Shown: positions 9,929 through 21,297, numbered from the stretch's first letter. The stretch is DNA of 64,000 bases from Symbiodinium natans (GCA_905221605.1 CAJNDS010002452.1:1-64000); one strand, 5' to 3'. Numbers and translations: made by a program. The notes: generated by a model not told the origin, from the letters alone.

Positions 9929-10170
9929 GGGGTAGCTACATGGTGCCCTAAACCCTAAACCCTAAACCCTAAACCCTAAACCCTAAACCCTAAACCCTAA
10001 ACCCTAAACCCTAAACCCTAAACCCTAAACCCTAAACCCTAAACCCTAAACCCTAGACCCTAATTGGGGAGCCTTTAGCCTATACCCCCTCCTATATCTT
10101 AGAAGACTGAAGGTTCCATACTTCAGTACCCTTGAAAGAAGGCAAGGGACCGTTAAGGGACTGTGTAACT
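9929..10170. mobile_element. TIR-D element interrupted by a CCCTAAA array
   Basis: Starts GGGGTAGCTACATGGTGCCC, then a CCCTAAA array of about 115 bp (9948-10062). It resumes TTGGGGAGCC...CAGTACCCTTGAAAGAAGG, CAAGGGACCGTTAAGGGACT, TGTAACTTCCCTTC. The copies at 12960-13088 and 21989-22138 have the same two ends without an array. Confidence 0.65.
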
Positions 10171-12217
10171 TCCCTTCGGCATCGAGCGCTACAGGATGTG
10201 CTTTCGGGTTAGGGTTTCTAGGGGGTGAAGGGTTTCGGGTTTAGGAATCAGGTTAAACCCTGAACCCTAAACCTTCCACCCCAGAACCCTAAACCTTCCC
10301 CCCGAAACGCATCCCAGGTGGGGAGCCCCCAGCCCCCCCCGCCCGCCCACCCCCCAAACACGTTCCAAAAGCTCAAGAGACCAAACACCCGTCGTGGTTG
10401 GGGGCTTACCGCTTAGACCTCAGGAAAAAATGCGAAGCCCTAAACCCTAAACCCTAAATTTCGGGTTCCTGGGTTTTCAGAAAAACTCCCAAGCAAGGCC
10501 TCTGCCAGAGCTGCGATCTCCGACTCGGCCGCTGCTTCCAGCTGCGCCTGTCTTTGGTGAACAACAAATTCAAATTTTGGGGGTTTAGTAAGGTTTAGGG
10601 TTTAGGGTTTAGGGTTTAGGGTTTAGGGTTTGGGGTTTGGGGTTTGGGGTTTGGGGTTGAGGGTTGAGGGTTTAGGGTTTAGGGTTTAGGGGTTGGGGTT
10701 CAATCTTAAATTCAGTGCTCCTTCTCACGAGTGTCTAGCCTGGAACTGTTGCGGGGAAAATTGCTCGCGGACATCGACAAAATCACCTTCATTGTCCGGG
10801 AGCCGTTTTTCGGAGTCCGGTCGTGCAGCCCCTGTCAGGGTTTAGGGTCTAGGGTCTAGGGTCTAGGGTTTAGGGTTTAGGGAGGGTTGAGGGCCTTGGT
10901 TTTGTGGACCTTTCTCACAAATCCTTGAAGGGTGCGTAAGGATGACATGGGGCACCACCTGAGCAGTACGAGTTTGGATTCCCTGGCAGTTTGTTGTCCG
11001 CGCCGCCTAAACCTTGGGGGTTTAGGGTTGGAGGCTTGGGGGTGGGTAGATTGGAGTCACGCCGTAAAGCTCTACCTCTACTCCCAGAATTCCCAACCGA
11101 AAACCCAGCCCCTGAGCCCCTCAAAACCCTCCCGGCGCCCTGCGCCTAGAACACAAAAAACTCAGAGTGCAGGGTTTGCCCTACTAGCAGGCCCTCCTGA
11201 CGACACTAAATAGTAGGACTTATAAATCTCCTTAGAGCCCGAAGCCCTACATTTAACTTAGGGGCCCCCTACTTGCAGAGCTTCGGGTTGAGGGTTTAGG
11301 GGTTGTGGCTAGCCCTAAACCCTAAACCCTAAACCCAAAACCCAAAACCCAAAACCCTAAACCCTAAAAACAAGTTGAGGCCTCGAGCTCGGCCGCCTCG
11401 GCGGCCACAGCCTGCAGCTCGGCCTGCGCTTGGGGTGGGGCTCCATACTTGGGTTTAGGGTTTAGGGTTTAGGGTCTAGGGTCTAGGGTCTCGGGTTTAG
11501 GGTTCAGGATTGAGGGTTGAGGGCTTAGGGTTTGTGAGTTTTGGGGCCTTGGGGTGCTGGGGATTAGGATTGAGGGTTTCGGGCTGCAGGGGTTTTAGGG
11601 TCTTACGGTGTTGGGGTTTCGGGCTTCTGGGGTTTCAGGGTCTTACGGTGTTGGGGTTTAGGGTTGAGGGTTTGGGGTGTATGGTTTAGGGCTGCCGGGG
11701 TTTTTGGGTGTTGGGGTTTAGGGTTTGGGGTTGGAGTTTAGGGTGCAGCATCTCATACTTTTTCTATTCCATTCGGTATGGCATGGTACCCCAAATTTTC
11801 TGCCCGAACCCAAAAGTGACCTTAAAACCGAATCGGGCATTATATGAAAGAGACTCCTTTGGGTTGAGGGTGTAGAGTTTGGGGCTGCCGGGGTTTGAGG
11901 GCTTGAGGGAGCTGGGGTTTAGGGCTTTAGGGGCTTAGTGCTTCATGAGCTTTTAGGGCTTTAGGGTGCTGGGGTGGAGGGTTTTCACAAAAAGTGGTCT
12001 AGGGATTCGTGTTTCAGGGGTTTAGGGCTTTAGGGTTCAAAATTCGATGGGTCTTAGGGCTTAAGACTGGGTTTAGGGTTTGGGGTGTGGTGTTTGGGGT
12101 TTGGGGTTTAGGGTTTAGGGTGGCCAAATCCAGTAAGGATCCAAATCGCCGGTAAGATGCCCTGAATTTCGCCCCAAAGGCAACCTTGCTAGGCCTCACA
12201 GGGTCACAAACCCCCAA
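10171..12217. other. gene-free region with short arrays
   Basis: Telomere-type blocks at 10591-10700 (TTTAGGG passing into TTTGGGG and TTGAGGG), 10838-10885, 11310-11368, 11452-11500 and 12070-12122. Long degenerate TTTAGGG/TTTGGGG-like text fills 11500-12060. No gene recognised. Confidence 0.6.
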
Positions 12218-12495
12218 CCCTAAACCCTAAACCCTAAACCCTAAACCCTAAACCGTAAACCCTAAACCCTAAACCCTAAACTCTAAACCCTAGGGTCTTC
12301 GGAGCCTCCAAGTCGCGCCCATCGTCCTGAGCGTGGGCTGGTGTGCTTTGGAGCTGAGGTGTTCAGGGCTCCTTATCTAAGAGCCTAAACCCTAAACCCT
12401 AAACCCTAAACCCTAAACCCTAAACCCTAAACCCTGAACCCTGAACCCTGAACCCTGAACCCTGAACCCTGAACCCTGAACTCTGAACCTTAAAC
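12218..12495. repeat. CCCTAAA arrays, one ending in CCCTGAA units
   Basis: 12218-12292 is CCCTAAA. 12387-12432 is CCCTAAA switching abruptly to a homogeneous (CCCTGAA)n block, 12433-12486. Confidence 0.9.
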
Positions 12496-12959
12496 CATAC
12501 CGACGTGCCTAAGGTGCCTTGTTGGGAATCATTTAATGCCTATTTTGTAAAGCTTAAAAGGTGCGGGGGGGGGACCACTTTCCACAGCCTCTGTTCGGGA
12601 TGAGGTCGACGGATGGATCACTGAAGTGCAAGGTCAGGACGGCTGGGTTCAGGGCTTCAGGGTTGGGATTTAGGGTTCAGGTTCAGGGAGGCTTGTATTT
12701 AGGGTGCCTAATTCCCCGAATTCCCTACATTCAGCTAGCAAGTTTGCCGCTGCTGTCCCATGGATAACCATCGCCGAGAATCTGGTGTCAGCAAAGATGG
12801 CGTCTCTTTGCTGCGAGATAGCCCTCAACCCTAAATCCTAAACCCTAAACCCTAGTCGCACCACCTAATAGGCAAAACGTCGCCCCTGACCTCGAGCGGG
12901 TGCCCCCCAGGTTCAGCGAGGGACCCCCCCCCCCCACCTGAAATCGAGCCCAAAACAAT

Positions 12960-13088
12960 CTAAGGGTAGTTACGTGGTCCCTTACTTGAATGCGGACCCC
13001 TTTATAAGAAGTATATACCTTATCTTCAGAACCCTTTAAAGAAGGCAAGGGGCCATATTACTGTAAGGCACCATGCAACGACCCTTAG
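12960..13088. mobile_element. TIR-D element, array-free
   Basis: CTAAGGGTAGTTACGTGGTC at the left mirrors GCAACGACCCTTAG at the right. Internal AGAACCCTTTAAAGAAGG and CAAGGGGCCATATTA match other family members. Confidence 0.65.
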
Positions 13089-13149
13089 AAACGAGGCAGC
13101 GATCCACTCCTACAGGGTTTGGGGTTTGCGCTGCAAGTTTTAGGAAAAC

Positions 13150-13344
13150 CCTTACAACCCCAAAACCCTAAACCCTTAAAACCCCAAAACCCTAAAACCC
13201 TAAAACCCTAAAACTCTAAAACCCTAAAACCCTAAAACCCTAAAACCCTAAAACCCTACAACCCTAAAACCCTAAAACCCTAAAACCCTAAAACCCTAAA
13301 ACCCTAAAACCCTAAAACCCTAAAACCCTAAAACCCTAAACCCT
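13150..13344. repeat. octamer array (CCCTAAAA)n
   Basis: About 23 near-perfect 8-mers, equivalent to TTTTAGGG on the other strand, the Chlamydomonas-type telomere unit. This is homogeneous over about 190 bp, unlike the surrounding heptamer arrays. Confidence 0.95.
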
Positions 13345-14006
13345 GAGCTCTGAAACCTGCCCAGGGTGCCTCCAGCTCATCCAGCTCTGCTTCCACGATT
13401 GCAGGAGGCGCCGCCTTTGAAGACGGCAGACATACTCTAAGGCCCAGGGGTTTTAGGGGTTGAGCTTTAGGGTTTAGGGTTTAGGGTTTAGGCTTTAGGG
13501 TTTAGGCCCTGAACTGCAAGGAGTGTGCTGCGACATTCGGAAGCAGCCCTGTTTAGCCTATCTAGAAATGACCCTATGCAAAAGCTGCCGGAAAGCCAGG
13601 GGCCCGAGACACTACATGGGTGGCTATATTTGGGCGTTATAGGGTTTAGGGTTTAGGGTTTGGGGTTTAGAGTTTAGGGTTTTACGGTTTCAGGGTTTGG
13701 GGATATATGCTCCTAGAACTCTACTTACAAGTAAGCACGGGCCTTCATGTAAGGCTTGAAATTGAATGTAGTAGGTTGCCCCGCAACCCAAACACAGCAC
13801 AAGGGCCCTAAACCCTAAACCCTAAACCCTAAACCCTAAACCCTACACCCTACACCCTAAACCCTAACCCAAACCCCAAACCCTAAACCCTAATGTGGGC
13901 TGAAAGGCGTTACCGACCCTCATCAAGAAAAGTAGACAAACTGGTGCTGCTGGGCATCCTTTTTGTGACTGCCCTTGGCGCGGATTAAAGACGTATGGGG
14001 GTTTCC
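13345..14006. other. gene-free spacer with short arrays
   Basis: TTTAGGG at 13464-13507 and 13638-13690, CCCTAAA at 13805-13893. No gene recognised. Confidence 0.6.
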
Positions 14007-14098
14007 GAAATTAGGGGTATCTTATTGGGGTTCTTATGATAAGGGAATCCTCCAATTTGGGGTATATTCGGGGTCCCTTATTTTCGTAAACCCCAGTA
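14007..14098. repeat. TIR-H palindromic element
   Basis: Begins GGGTTTCCGAAATTAGGGG and ends CCCTTATTTTCGTAAACCCC. Internal CTTATTGGGGTTC and GGGTATATTCGGGGTCC match the reversed copy at 55985-56110. Confidence 0.45.
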
Positions 14099-14755
14099 TC
14101 GAGTCTTGAACCCAGATAACGGGCCGGCAAAACCGCACGATGAAGATGTGCAAAGCCCACCCCTCCTTCTGAGGGCGGTGCCAAAACTGCGCACACACGA
14201 CATCGGAAAACAAGCTGGCCCCGGTCAACAACCCCAACAAAGCTTCACAAACTCCAGATCTGCAGATAAGCTGGGCTGCTGCTATACATTCTGCACGGTC
14301 TGGGCTAAACTACTTGAGTAGTATCTGATGCTCCGCTCCAAGGAGCTCGCTGACACACAGCGCTTGAGGATTGCCGCCCGGTTGGATTGCCTTCTGGCCG
14401 TGGGAATAGACCCAACAGACTTTCGAACGCCTGGGCCTTGTGCCTGCTCCTCCAGATCACTCCGAAAGGTCGCAGGGAGCCCCTGTGCCTATACTGAGCT
14501 TGAAACCTTAGCACAAACTGTAATGTTTGCTGCTTCTTGGGCACTCAAGTACCCGAAAGTGTAAAAAATGTAATTCCCAAGTAGCGCCAAGGTGCTGCCT
14601 GCCGGAGCAGAGGCGCTGCATGGTCCCAGTTCATCGGCAGCTTCTCACCGTTGACATGTGTCCTTAGTTGCTGAGTTCATAAGCCCCAAAAAAGTGTACA
14701 CTTTCAGTTTTCCAGGGGGTTTTCTAATATCCCAAACAGTGTAAAGTGTGCGCAC
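14099..14755. other. unique sequence, possible untranslated or coding remnant
   Basis: One of the few telomere-repeat-free stretches. Open frames of 60-80 codons exist on both strands, but none shows a recognisable domain. It adjoins the 3' end of the gene at 14756 and may include its 3' UTR. Confidence 0.4.
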
Positions 14756-15623
14756 TCAGCTACTAAGTGTCAGCACCCATCCTGGCTGGACTGCGGAGTT
14801 GCTGCCTGCCGCAGTGGCTGTGACAATGTAAGGGTGGGTGTGGGAGACGCGGAAGAAAAAGGGTCTCGTCGCGAAGGCCAGAACTGCAGATTCTCCATTC
14901 GGCCTGGTGAAAGTCAAGAGTGCCACCTGTAGGTCAAGGTCCACGCTAAGAACCCGGTCTGTTGGAGAGCTTCCTGACTGGATTTCGTCGGTCGCTGTAG
15001 GCCCGTCTGTGACTTCTGTGCTGTGCGGCTTCTCGGCAGGGACCTCCAGAGACGCAGCATGTTGCAGCAGAACTTCTTGTGTGAGATCTGCAGATGCTGT
15101 GCAACAAGCGCTTGCGAAATAAGAGGGATTTGGCATCCTTCTCCAAGTTGCGATCGCTTAAAACAATCGTGAAACTGGAAGCTGCGCAACGAACCTAGGG
15201 GACGAAATGAACCCTCAAAGGGCTTATGGTTCATAGGCCTTAATGGGAATGCTAGTAGTATAGGGTACTTACCAATTTTAGAGTTCATTGTCCCCAGGGA
15301 AAGTGCTGAATTATCTGTGCAGCTAACCTGCCGCGTCCTGGGCCAAAGTAATTCTGTCTGAGGTGCCAAGGAGGTGCACAGTACAACAATCACAAGCGAA
15401 CTGACCACAGCAAGCAAGTGACTGTTCTGTTGGCAGGGGGGGGGGCATTTATCTACAAAATACTCAACATACCCCAAACTCAATTTCTTCTGAGGGGTAT
15501 GCCCAAGGGATATGTTGAATATTCCTGAGACTTTAGCTGGGAAACCTGGTCCTGAGAAACTTTGTGGTCGTTCCGGAAGGACTCAGAAGCGTCCAACGCC
15601 TGACACTTGAAGAAGCAGAGCAT
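14756..15623 (-). CDS. hypothetical protein with N-terminal membrane segment, three exons
   Basis: The spliced model is exon 1 15623-15525 (ATG at 15623), exon 2 15426-15273 and exon 3 15156-14756; the phases agree (0, then 1) and the product is about 217 residues. Intron 1 (98 bp) has a GA donor (CAG|GAATATT) and a CAG acceptor after a C-rich tract. Intron 2 (116 bp) has a perfect GTAAGT donor and AAG acceptor. The protein has a basic/polar start (about 33 residues), a hydrophobic segment around residues 36-54 (LLAVVSSLVIVVLCTSLA) acting as a signal anchor, a Ser/Thr-rich linker, and a C-terminal block with FTRPNGESAVLAFA, FFFRVS, PYIVTATAAG and AVQPGW. That block loosely resembles the PDZ-like modules common in dinoflagellate proteins, but this is inference. 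An in-frame stop lies upstream of the ATG. The function is unknown. Confidence 0.5.
15157..15272 (-). other. intron 2 of hypothetical membrane-protein gene (GT-AG)
   Basis: Donor GTAAGTACC, acceptor TTTTAAG. An internal short inverted pair ATGAACC/GGTTCAT is present. Removing these 116 bp fuses two open frames in phase. Confidence 0.5.
15427..15524 (-). mobile_element. intron 1 with inverted repeat, introner-like
   Basis: The 98-bp intron contains AATATTCAACATATCCC near its 5' end and GGGGTATGTTGAGTATT further in, an imperfect 17-bp inverted repeat. CAG occurs at both exon edges. Size and structure resemble TIR-type introners. Confidence 0.4.
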
Positions 15624-15659
15624 GCGCAAGTCCACGAGAACCCCTAGAATTCGTGGCAA

Positions 15660-16435
15660 GCACTGTGCCTCAAAACACTAAAGCCCTCAGGGTTTAGGGT
15701 TTATACTAGGATGGCCCTTAACGCCCTCTGAAAAATATTCCTAAACATGGTCCTCTTAAGCCCAAAATAAGGTAAAAGACGAAATGTCCCAAGGGCTACC
15801 TAACCCTAAACCCTAAACCCTAAACCCTACACCCTAAGCCCTAAACCCTAAACCCTGAACCTTAAACCCTAAACCTAGTATAACCCAGCCGCAAAATGAG
15901 AGCACGACTGCAGCTTCGGCTGCGGCAGCAGTCTTCGCCCTCTTCCTTGGTGGGGCTGCACCCTAAACCCCAAACCCCAAACCCTAAACCCCAAACTCAA
16001 ACCCTAAACCCAAAACTCTAAACCCTAAACCCAGGCTTAGTTCAGGTTTATATGGCCCGCAGCTTGGGGCGTCGGACGATACACCCTAAACCCTAAACCC
16101 CGAACCCTAAACCCCTAAACTCCAAACCCCAAACCTAAACCCGAAAGGGTGTAGTTCTAAAACTGGCGGTCTCGTTTCGCGTGCCCTGAATAGAAGGCTC
16201 CATCTTATAGTAGGAACCCTGAAAAGGGAACGGAACTGAGGGAACTGACCAGCAAAGGTAAGGTCCTTATTCCTAGTCAGGAGCCCTACATCTACCGTCA
16301 CCCAAAAATTACAATACAGACCCGACCTCATACCTAAACTTAACTGCATGGTTCCGTATCTGGGCCCTTGGGTAGACTGCACCCCCTGAAGCCTAAACCC
16401 TAAACCCTAAACCCTAAACCTTAATCCTTCACCCC
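15660..16435. repeat. CCCTAAA arrays separated by unique DNA
   Basis: Blocks at 15800-15876, 15960-16033, 16081-16142 and 16393-16430, with variants. The 16143-16380 stretch is unique with no supported gene. Confidence 0.75.
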
Positions 16436-17510
16436 ATAGGAGACCATGACACCTGGGGCTCACAGAGCTGGAGGTTTGGAAGGTTGAGGATTTCGGAAGC
16501 CGACGTTCGGGTAGGCCTTTTTGGGTGCAGCAAGGTTTAGGGTTTAGGGTTTAGGGTTTAGGGTTTAGGGCATTGGGGTTTAGTAGGAGTTTGGGGCTTG
16601 AGGAATTTAGGGGTTCGGTCTTAGGAGGGTGTAGGGTTTAGGGCTTGTTTAGGACCCTAAACCCCTAAACCCTAAACCCTCGAGGCCCTTAGGGCTTTGT
16701 AGGGCGCCGGCCAGCGGTTCACCCGAGCCTTCGGTTCAGCCTCACCAAAACTCCACGCGACTCCAGCTTTCAATCGGTTTGGGGTTTAGGGTTTAGGGTT
16801 TAGGGTTTAGGGTTGAGGGTTTAGGGTTTAGGGTTTAGGGTTCAGGGTTTAGGGTTTGGGGGGGTGCAGGAGTCGAAGGGGCTTAAAGGTTTAGAGGCTT
16901 TGGGGGAACCCGGGAGCTGGTAAACCCTAAACGCAAGGGTTTAGGGGTTTCGCGTTGAGGGTTTAGGGCCCTAAACCCTAAACCCTAAACCCTAAACCCT
17001 AAACCCTAAACCCTAAACCCTAAACCCTAAACCCTAAACCCTAAACGGCTTAGGGAGAGAGTTCAGACAGGGGTCAAAAGGTAGGTTCGGGGTGGGGCTG
17101 AGGGATGTCGATGGTGTGGCCATGGCCCTGACCCGAACCCTAATTTGGGGTTTGGTGTTCAGGGTTTAACTAAATCCTAAACCCTAAACCCTAGACCCTA
17201 AACCCTAAACCGTAAATTCGGTTTCAACCCTAAACCCTAAGTAGAACATCCTAGCCCCGAGCCTCAACAACACCCGGGAATCACAAAGCCTCTGGGTGCT
17301 TTGGGTTCTTCATTAGGCCCCTGAATTACCTCCCCGAACCTTCAATCCTCACCCTAACCCAGGCGTATGTTCAACAATACTCGCACAGGCAGACGCCTAA
17401 CCCCTAAACCCCAAACCCCAAACCCCAAACCCTAAACCCTAAACCCTAAACCCTAAACCCTAAACCCTAAACCCTAAACCCTAAACCCTAAACCCTAAAC
17501 TCCAAGCTTC
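16436..17510. repeat. telomere-type arrays in both orientations
   Basis: TTTAGGG at 16534-16570 and 16789-16858. CCCTAAA at 16972-17046, 17168-17240 (degenerate) and 17400-17502. The DNA between is gene-free. Confidence 0.85.
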
Positions 17511-17683
17511 TCATCCTTGCAAGCCCATGGAGCGCACCTGCTCTACGGGCGGAGTCTCTTGAACTGGTGCCGGCGGTGCTGCTGGGGCCTTCGCTTACTG
17601 GTTCTTAGGGTTTTGGGTTTTTAGGGTTTAGGGTTTTGGGTTTTTAGGGTTTAGGGTTTAGGGTTTAGGATTTAGGGTTTAGG

Positions 17684-17795
17684 GCTACTTGGAAGCTCTC
17701 TTGACGTAGTATTCAGGGTTGGTAAGGCAGGCGGTCTATGGGGGTTTCTGGGGTTACTACATAGACTTACTGAGTCAAAAGAGCTTCTAAGTAGT
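17684..17795. mobile_element. TIR-E element
   Basis: CTACTTGGAAGCTCTCTTGA at the left, AGTCAAAAGAGCTTCTAAGTAG at the right (imperfect inverted repeat). Internal GGGGTTACTACATAGACTTA matches 5890 and 28321. A TTTAGGG array (17605-17683) abuts the left end directly. Confidence 0.65.
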
Positions 17796-18015
17796 AGGGA
17801 ATGAGGGAATGAGGTACCCTATACCATCAGTTCAAGGGTTCGAATTCCTGCATGTTGTCGAATTCCCTTCTAAGAACCACTAAGTTTCGGCAGCGTGCTT
17901 GTCTAGAGGCTCTTAGGGTTTCGGATTTAGGGTTCAGGGTTTGGTGCCTAGCTTCTGCTCGATGAGCCCTATATATTCCATTGGAGGACACGAAGACCTC
18001 CTCGTGCTAAGGGGT

Positions 18016-18220
18016 AAAAGGAGGGACCCCTAGAAAGGACTCATCATCTTATTCCCGTATATAACCCCCATATATATATATATATACACACCGTATATAG
18101 TCCCTAAATACCTAAGGAGCCCCCTAAATAGCCCTAAACCCCCTAAACCCTAAACCCTGAACCCTAAACCCTAAACCCTCTCACAGGACCCCTAAGGTCC
18201 CTTTCAAGGGTCCCTCCTTT
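18016..18220. mobile_element. TIR-G element interrupted by a CCCTAAA array
   Basis: Left AAGGAGGGACCCCTA, right GGGTCCCTCCTTT. Internal features are CTTATTCC, a (TA)n tract, GTATATAGTCCCTA and ACCCCTAAGGTCCCTT. CCCTAAA units (about 18131-18178) separate GAGCCCCCTA from ACCCCTAAGGTCCC. The sister copy at 24311-24465 reads GCAGCCC directly into ACCCCTAAGGTCCC. Confidence 0.6.
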
Positions 18221-18655
18221 AGTCCCCTTCATCCTGAGTCCGACTGCAGCCCAGGATTCTCCTCACGCCTCGAGCTGGCCCCAAACCCTGTGACTGCCAA
18301 AAGGGTTGAGGGTTTGGGGTTTCGGGTTTAGGGCTTAGGGTCTAGGGTCTGCAGGCAAATCTCCAAGACCCTAAACCCTAAACCCGAAACCCTAAGGCCC
18401 CGTCAGACCTTTGAGCTCTTGCTGTGACGCATGGATAAGCCCTGTACATTCCATAGGGTTTGCAAGAGTTGCTCATAAACCCTGCCCCTCAAACCCTAAA
18501 CCCTAAACTCCAAAGAAAGTCTAGAGGATTCCAGGACCCTGGGGAAATAGGGTTTAGGGTTAACAACCAAGGCCCGAAACTCCAAACCCCCAAACCCACC
18601 TAAGCCCTAAAGCCTAAACACTAAACCCTAAACACTAAACCCTGAACCCTGAACC
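18221..18655. other. gene-free spacer
   Basis: Degenerate TTTAGGG and CCCTAAA patches around 18300-18400, 18490-18510 and 18570-18650. No gene recognised. Confidence 0.5.
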
Positions 18656-18832
18656 CTAAAACCCGCCCCCTAAACCTCAAACCTCAAACCTCAAACCACA
18701 AACCACAAACCTCAAACCTCAAACCTCAAACCTCAAACCCTAAACCCTAAACCCTAAACCCTAAACCCTAAACCCTAAACCCTAAACCCTAAACCCTAAA
18801 CCCTAAACCCTAAACCCTAAACCCTAAACCCA
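18656..18832. repeat. CCTCAAA variant block joined to CCCTAAA array
   Basis: A run of CCTCAAA/CCACAAA units (18674-18737) passes into about 13 CCCTAAA units ending at 18832. Confidence 0.95.
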
Positions 18833-18937
18833 CCGCCGCCTCGGGCGGCGACGGCTCCCGAGGCGGCGGTGACGGCTCCCCTGGCTGCTCCGGGCGAACC
18901 TCCGGCTCTTTACGGGTCGATGGGGTCAGTGCTGCCT

Positions 18938-19010
18938 GGGTTTAGGGTTTAGGGTTTAGGGTTTAGGGTTTAGGGTTTAGGGTTTAGGGTTTAGGGTTTA
19001 GGGTTTAGGG
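18938..19010. repeat. TTTAGGG array
   Basis: About ten units; opposite orientation to the array 105 bp upstream. A GC-rich spacer with CCGCCTCGGGCGG lies between. The phrase GTCGATGGGGTCAGTGCTGCCTGG flanks it at both 18918-18939 and 19106-19126, in pieces. Confidence 0.9.
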
Positions 19011-20138
19011 ACGGGATCGTATTAAAGATTTACATTTATTCTTTATTGGGTTTAAGTACCCTTAAAAATGTAAAATGTTACCCAACTATGACCAAGTGAA
19101 GGGGTCGATGGGGTCAGTGCTGCCTGGGGTTTAGGGTTTAGGGCTTCGGGTTTAGGGTTTCGGGTTTGGGGTTTGGGGTTTGGGGTTTAGGGTTTGGGGT
19201 TTAGTCGCACAGGAATGCGATGCATTCACCTCTCCCCCATTGCCAGGCATTTCGGAACTTAGCTCCCTGCCATACGCCCTAGAGCCCTAGATCATTTTGC
19301 GGGGTCCAGCTCCTTCACGTTCCCCAAGCCCTATATATCCTAAACTCCACCCCCGCAGCCCCACGTAAAACAACAGTCAAAACCCAAACCCCAAACCCTT
19401 TGAAACCCTGAAGCCTCAGCCCTACTTGGGTATTTCCCAAAATAGGGGTGCCCTCATGTCTTCCCCCAAGTAGAATCGAAGTCCCTTAAAGGGACCCTCA
19501 AGAAGGGAACCCCTACCCCTAAACCCTAAACCCTCAACCCTAAACCTAAACCCTAAACCCTAATTAAACTCTAAACCCTAAACCCTAAACCCTAAATCCT
19601 AAACCCTACTTTTGTAAACCCCCGCTTGGAGTTCAGATCCAACTCTCGGCACTGGCGACCTCGGGGAGCACCACTCGCGGCGGCAGCGGAGCTGGCGCAG
19701 AGGGTGTGGTGGCCTAGCAGTGCTTTCTGCATTGAGGGGCTAAGTAGGGTTTAGGGTTTAGGGTTTGGGGTTTGGGGTTTAGGGTTTCGGGTAAAGGGTT
19801 AAGTTGGGTTTAGAGCTTAGGGACCTCCCTCCAGCGCTTTAGGCTTTCGGGTGTAGGGTGTGGGGATAAGGGTTGGAATCCCAGGACCACACCCTAAACC
19901 CCAAATCCCAAACCCACACTCGAAACCCTTTAGGCCAAGCTCCCAAACCGACACCCAACACACAAAACCATAAACTTCCTAAACCCCATGAGGTTAGTGT
20001 AGACGGCCACTGCCAGTTGACCTACACACATGTGGGCTTCTGGGGTTGTAGGTGCACCCACAACAGGCAGCCCTGGTTGACGGCCAGGGTTTAAGAAATC
20101 ATGAACAGGGTTTTGGTTTGAGGGCTTTGGAGTTCATG
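19011..20138. other. gene-free region with short arrays
   Basis: TTTAGGG/TTTGGGG at 19128-19205, CCCTAAA at 19516-19610, TTTAGGG at 19746-19790. No gene recognised. Confidence 0.55.
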
Positions 20139-20187
20139 TCGCGCGCATGCGTGCACGCGCGCTCCCGTGTGCGCGTGCGCGTGTGGG
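20139..20187. repeat. alternating purine-pyrimidine tract (GC/GT)
   Basis: Nearly continuous CG/CA/TG steps over about 49 bp, the classic Z-DNA-prone composition. Confidence 0.7.
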
Positions 20188-21297
20188 AACTCAAGCTTGT
20201 CAGGGGCGGCTGGACTTTCGAATTAAGGTCCTCTGCTTTGGGGGTAGAAACCTAAACCGTAAACCCTAAACCCTGAACCCCAAACCCTACATCGTAGGGT
20301 TTAGGATGTCCTGCTCAGTGGAAGGTACCAGACCTCAAGTTGCTGAAGCTGGGTAAGGCTTATAAGTCTCAAGCCCGGGAATCAACGACAGGGGCGGGGG
20401 GGTAGAAGCCGAGGTGTTCAAGCAGAACGGCTATCAGGAAAGCCAGGCGAGATGTTGATAGGTGCTGAGGGCGTAGCTTCCAAGGGCTGCAAGTTCTAAA
20501 GTTCAGAGCAAAGGTTTCAAAGTTTTACCTCAGAGCGAAGCTGGCTAATTCTGAAACCTGAGACATTCAAGCGATGAAGTTTCCATATTATATAAGGAGC
20601 TTTTAATTCGTAATTCAGTAGTTGTTACTTGGTATGGAGTTCAGATTGAACTTGCATTTGAGCTATTGTATATACGTTAATGCTTAGCTTCATTGAAGTA
20701 CTCTTGTTACTTCGTACTTCTCAAAAATTCATTTTTTAGTTAGTGCTCAATTTTGTATTCGCTCAGTACCTTTGCCTAGTACAAGCACTACTTGCTTAGA
20801 CGAAACACTATTTGCCTTGAAGAAGCACTACTTGTTTCGGGACTGCCAAGCAGATTGTCCTTTTACTTTCGACTCAACAAGCAGATTAGTCCAGTGCTTG
20901 CTTGTCGGCCTGTGCAGTAGCTGTCCTTCACTACCCGGCGCTCGATTTTGCCATAATAAAGCCCTACCTACACGATCCTGCCTATATGGTCCACGCACGA
21001 AACACTTCTCTGTCCCACCGTCCAACTAAAAAGTTGTAAAACGCATCATGTAGAGACACCCATGTACTGAGATGCACCCTGCATCACCAACACCGATCTC
21101 AGTTTAACCCTAAACCCTAAACCATAAACCCTCAACCCTAAACCCCAAACCCTAAACCTTGGAGTCCATGACACGCCAGGCTTGCAACTTCCTTGCACAA
21201 GCAGCAGGCAAGCAGGAAGCGGGCCGGGGCCAGCGGAACGCGATGAACAATAGGGCAAGCCCCACTCTCAATCAGTGAATGTCCCAACCTTTGCGTT
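20188..21297. other. mostly unique, AT-richer stretch
   Basis: 20300-21060 is the longest unit-free stretch in the first 37 kb apart from gene regions. It includes a local series of CTTGCTTAGAC/CTTGCCTTGAAG-like phrases at 20780-20840. No supported gene. Short CCCTAAA units occur at 20250-20290 and 21105-21157. Confidence 0.5.

Noticed and set aside
17820-17850. GGTTCGAATTCC, like a tRNA B box
   Set aside because: No A box, acceptor stem or anticodon arm could be fitted.
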